64,000 nt of DNA from Gaertneriomyces semiglobifer (taxonomy: Eukaryota > Chytridiomycota > Chytridiomycetes > Spizellomycetales > Spizellomycetaceae). Positions 62,701 to 64,000 of this stretch are shown here, one piece after another. The notes beneath the pieces are model-generated. The model was not told the origin of the DNA and did no database searches. It worked only from the letters and a program-made list of their open reading frames with translations. The stretch spans positions 17,653-81,652 of the forward strand of contig JAHLKF010000042.1 of the NCBI GenBank assembly GCA_025558075.1, read 5' to 3'. The position numbers and the translations under genes were made by a program. Within the stretch, counting starts at the first letter, position 1, and each line of letters starts with the position of its first letter.

Positions 62701-64000
62701 CCGCCTTGTTGCCCGTGGGTTTACCCAGCGCCCGGGTCTCGATTTCAATGAAACCTATGCTCCGGTCGTCAAGTTCAGCACGCTCCGCCTGCTATTGGCT
62801 CTCTCTCAGCTCTTCGGCCTTGTCGTCCACCAAATGGATGTCCTCACGGCATTCCTGAACGCTGTAATCGACACCGACATTCATATGCAACGCCCCGACG
62901 GGTCGTACGTTAAACTCCTACATTCGATCTATGGGTTAAAGCAGTCACCGCGCTTATGGAACCAAACCCTTGACACTTATCTGAAGTCCGTTGGTTTCCA
63001 ACCCACGGTTCTCGACACCGCGCTGTACATTCGCCCTGCTGCCGGCGGCACACCTGACATCATCGCCCTGTACGTTGATGACCTCACCATCTGCTCCACG
63101 ACGGCCCGCATACAGTTCATTAAGGATGGTCTTGCCCGGCGTTTCGCGATGGAGGACATGGGGGAGATTTCGTACATTCTTGGCATTGAAGTCACACGCA
63201 CTGCTGACACACTGACACTGAACCAAGGCAAATACATTGATGACATGGTCCTTCGCTATGGCCTTGCCGATGCCACATCTGTCACTGTTCCGCTGTCGCC
63301 CAGCTTATCGCTTGTCGCTGCCACTGACGACGACGTCCTGGCTGATCAAAAAATTTATCAGTCAATAATCGGCAGTTTGATGTATCTTACCATCGCTACA
63401 CGGCCCGATCTCGCATTCGCAATCTCCAAACTGTCCCGCTTCTTGTCGAAACCAACTGAACAGCATCTGAGTGCTGCTCGCCGTGTCCTCCGCTATGTAA
63501 AAGGCACTCGCAACCTCAAGCTCTTGTATGGCCCTAGAGACGGGGGAGTATCCTCCCTACATGGTTACTCCGACGCTGATTTCGCGGCAAATGCTGAAAA
63601 TCGACGTTCGACGTCGGCGTACCTCTTCTTGCTGAACGGAGGCGCTATTTCGTGGGCATCTATGCTCCAGAACTGCACAGCACAATCTACAGCAGAAGCG
63701 GAATACATTGCATTAGCTGAGGCCGCCAAAGAGGCAGTATGGCTCCGTCGACTGATGATCGCGCTCCTTGAGCACTTTCCACGAAATAACACTCACAAGT
63801 CCATTCTCCCGGGCACTGAACATGGCCCCGACACGCACGGCGCTCTAACAGTGTACGAGGACAACCAGGCAGCCATCAAACTTGTCAACAACCCAGTCAA
63901 TCACAACCGTACTAAGCACATCGATCTCCGTCATCACTTCATCCGCGAAAAGGTCCATCAGACCCAGGAAATCGCTCTCCGCTATGTATCCACCAATGAT
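59783..64000 (+). CDS. copia-B copy 2 gag-pol polyprotein, partial
   Basis: ATG 59783 starts gag; TAA at 59963-59965 interrupts after 60 codons, exactly as in copy 1. The same frame is then open from 59966 to the window end. It keeps the knuckle CDICTQGTHYVRDC, protease DSGATHS, HHCC, integrase (DNGGE intact), chromodomain (about 62258-62420), RT YVDD and most of RNase H. This copy lacks the TGA seen in copy 1 and has a normal start codon, so apart from the shared TAA it looks functional as far as visible. Confidence 0.88.

Larger units (their letters stand above)
59215..64000 (+). mobile_element. copia-B, copy 2 (runs past window end)
   Basis: 5' LTR 59215-59492, primer site 59493-59504, then gag-pol to the window end, colinear with copy 1 at a constant offset of 45,103. 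It is inserted into copia-A gag. The right part and 3' LTR are outside the window. Confidence 0.95.

Noticed and set aside
1..64000. tRNA or rRNA genes
   Set aside because: No cloverleaf with B-box (GGTTCGANTCC) or rRNA-like sequence was recognised on either strand.

Overview
The window is eukaryotic and almost certainly fungal. The right half holds spliced housekeeping genes with GT-AG introns of about 43-70 nt: an APC-family amino-acid permease, a TBC RabGAP, the proteasome subunit Rpn8, a CDC50-family flippase subunit and the TRAPPII subunit Trs120. The rest is a nest of mobile DNA. An early-diverging fungus (for example a chytrid) would fit a genome carrying virus-like elements of this kind, but nothing here fixes the lineage.

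Layout. (1) 101-10,720: endogenous virus-like element EVE-1: C5 DNA methyltransferase, A32/HerA-type packaging ATPase, penton-like minor capsid protein, a giant frameshifted fibre gene, three small genes and a terminal cluster of GGTGCA repeats. (2) 10,990-21,054: an ATAAGTC array, a perfect 23-bp hairpin and a broken Ty3/gypsy element, into which a 5.4-kb Ty1/copia element (copia-B, copy 1) has inserted with a clean 5-bp target duplication. (3) 21,055-23,640: a nearly identical 1.27-kb duplicate of EVE-1 (penton end plus fibre start), spliced between a promoter-like region and the 3' end of another LTR element. (4) 23,945-39,000: a more complete second element, EVE-2: ATPase, penton, major capsid protein (one nonsense codon), basic and coiled-coil proteins, a chromodomain integrase, small zinc-binding and membrane proteins, a giant fibre gene with three in-frame stops, a Lys-tailed small gene and an iteron-like repeat cluster. 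(5) 39,186-55,817: RING gene, retroelement debris and the host genes. (6) 55,930-64,000: degraded copia remnants, copia-A LTRs in inverted orientation, a copia-A gag, and a second copia-B copy running off the window.

EVE-1 and EVE-2 look like Polinton/Maverick or Polinton-like viruses (PLVs): double-jelly-roll capsid, penton, packaging ATPase and retroviral-type integrase with chromodomain. They are unusual for their very large modular fibres (coiled coil, poly-Gly/poly-Pro, shaft repeats, discoidin-like domains, swappable C1q-like tips). I see no protein-primed DNA polymerase and no adenain-like protease in either. Both are decayed, but differently: each ATPase has lost a different Walker element, and the fibres and MCP carry stops or frameshifts. 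All three classes of integrating element here (virus-like, gypsy, copia-B) encode chromodomains, which fits accumulation in a heterochromatic sink next to ordinary host genes.
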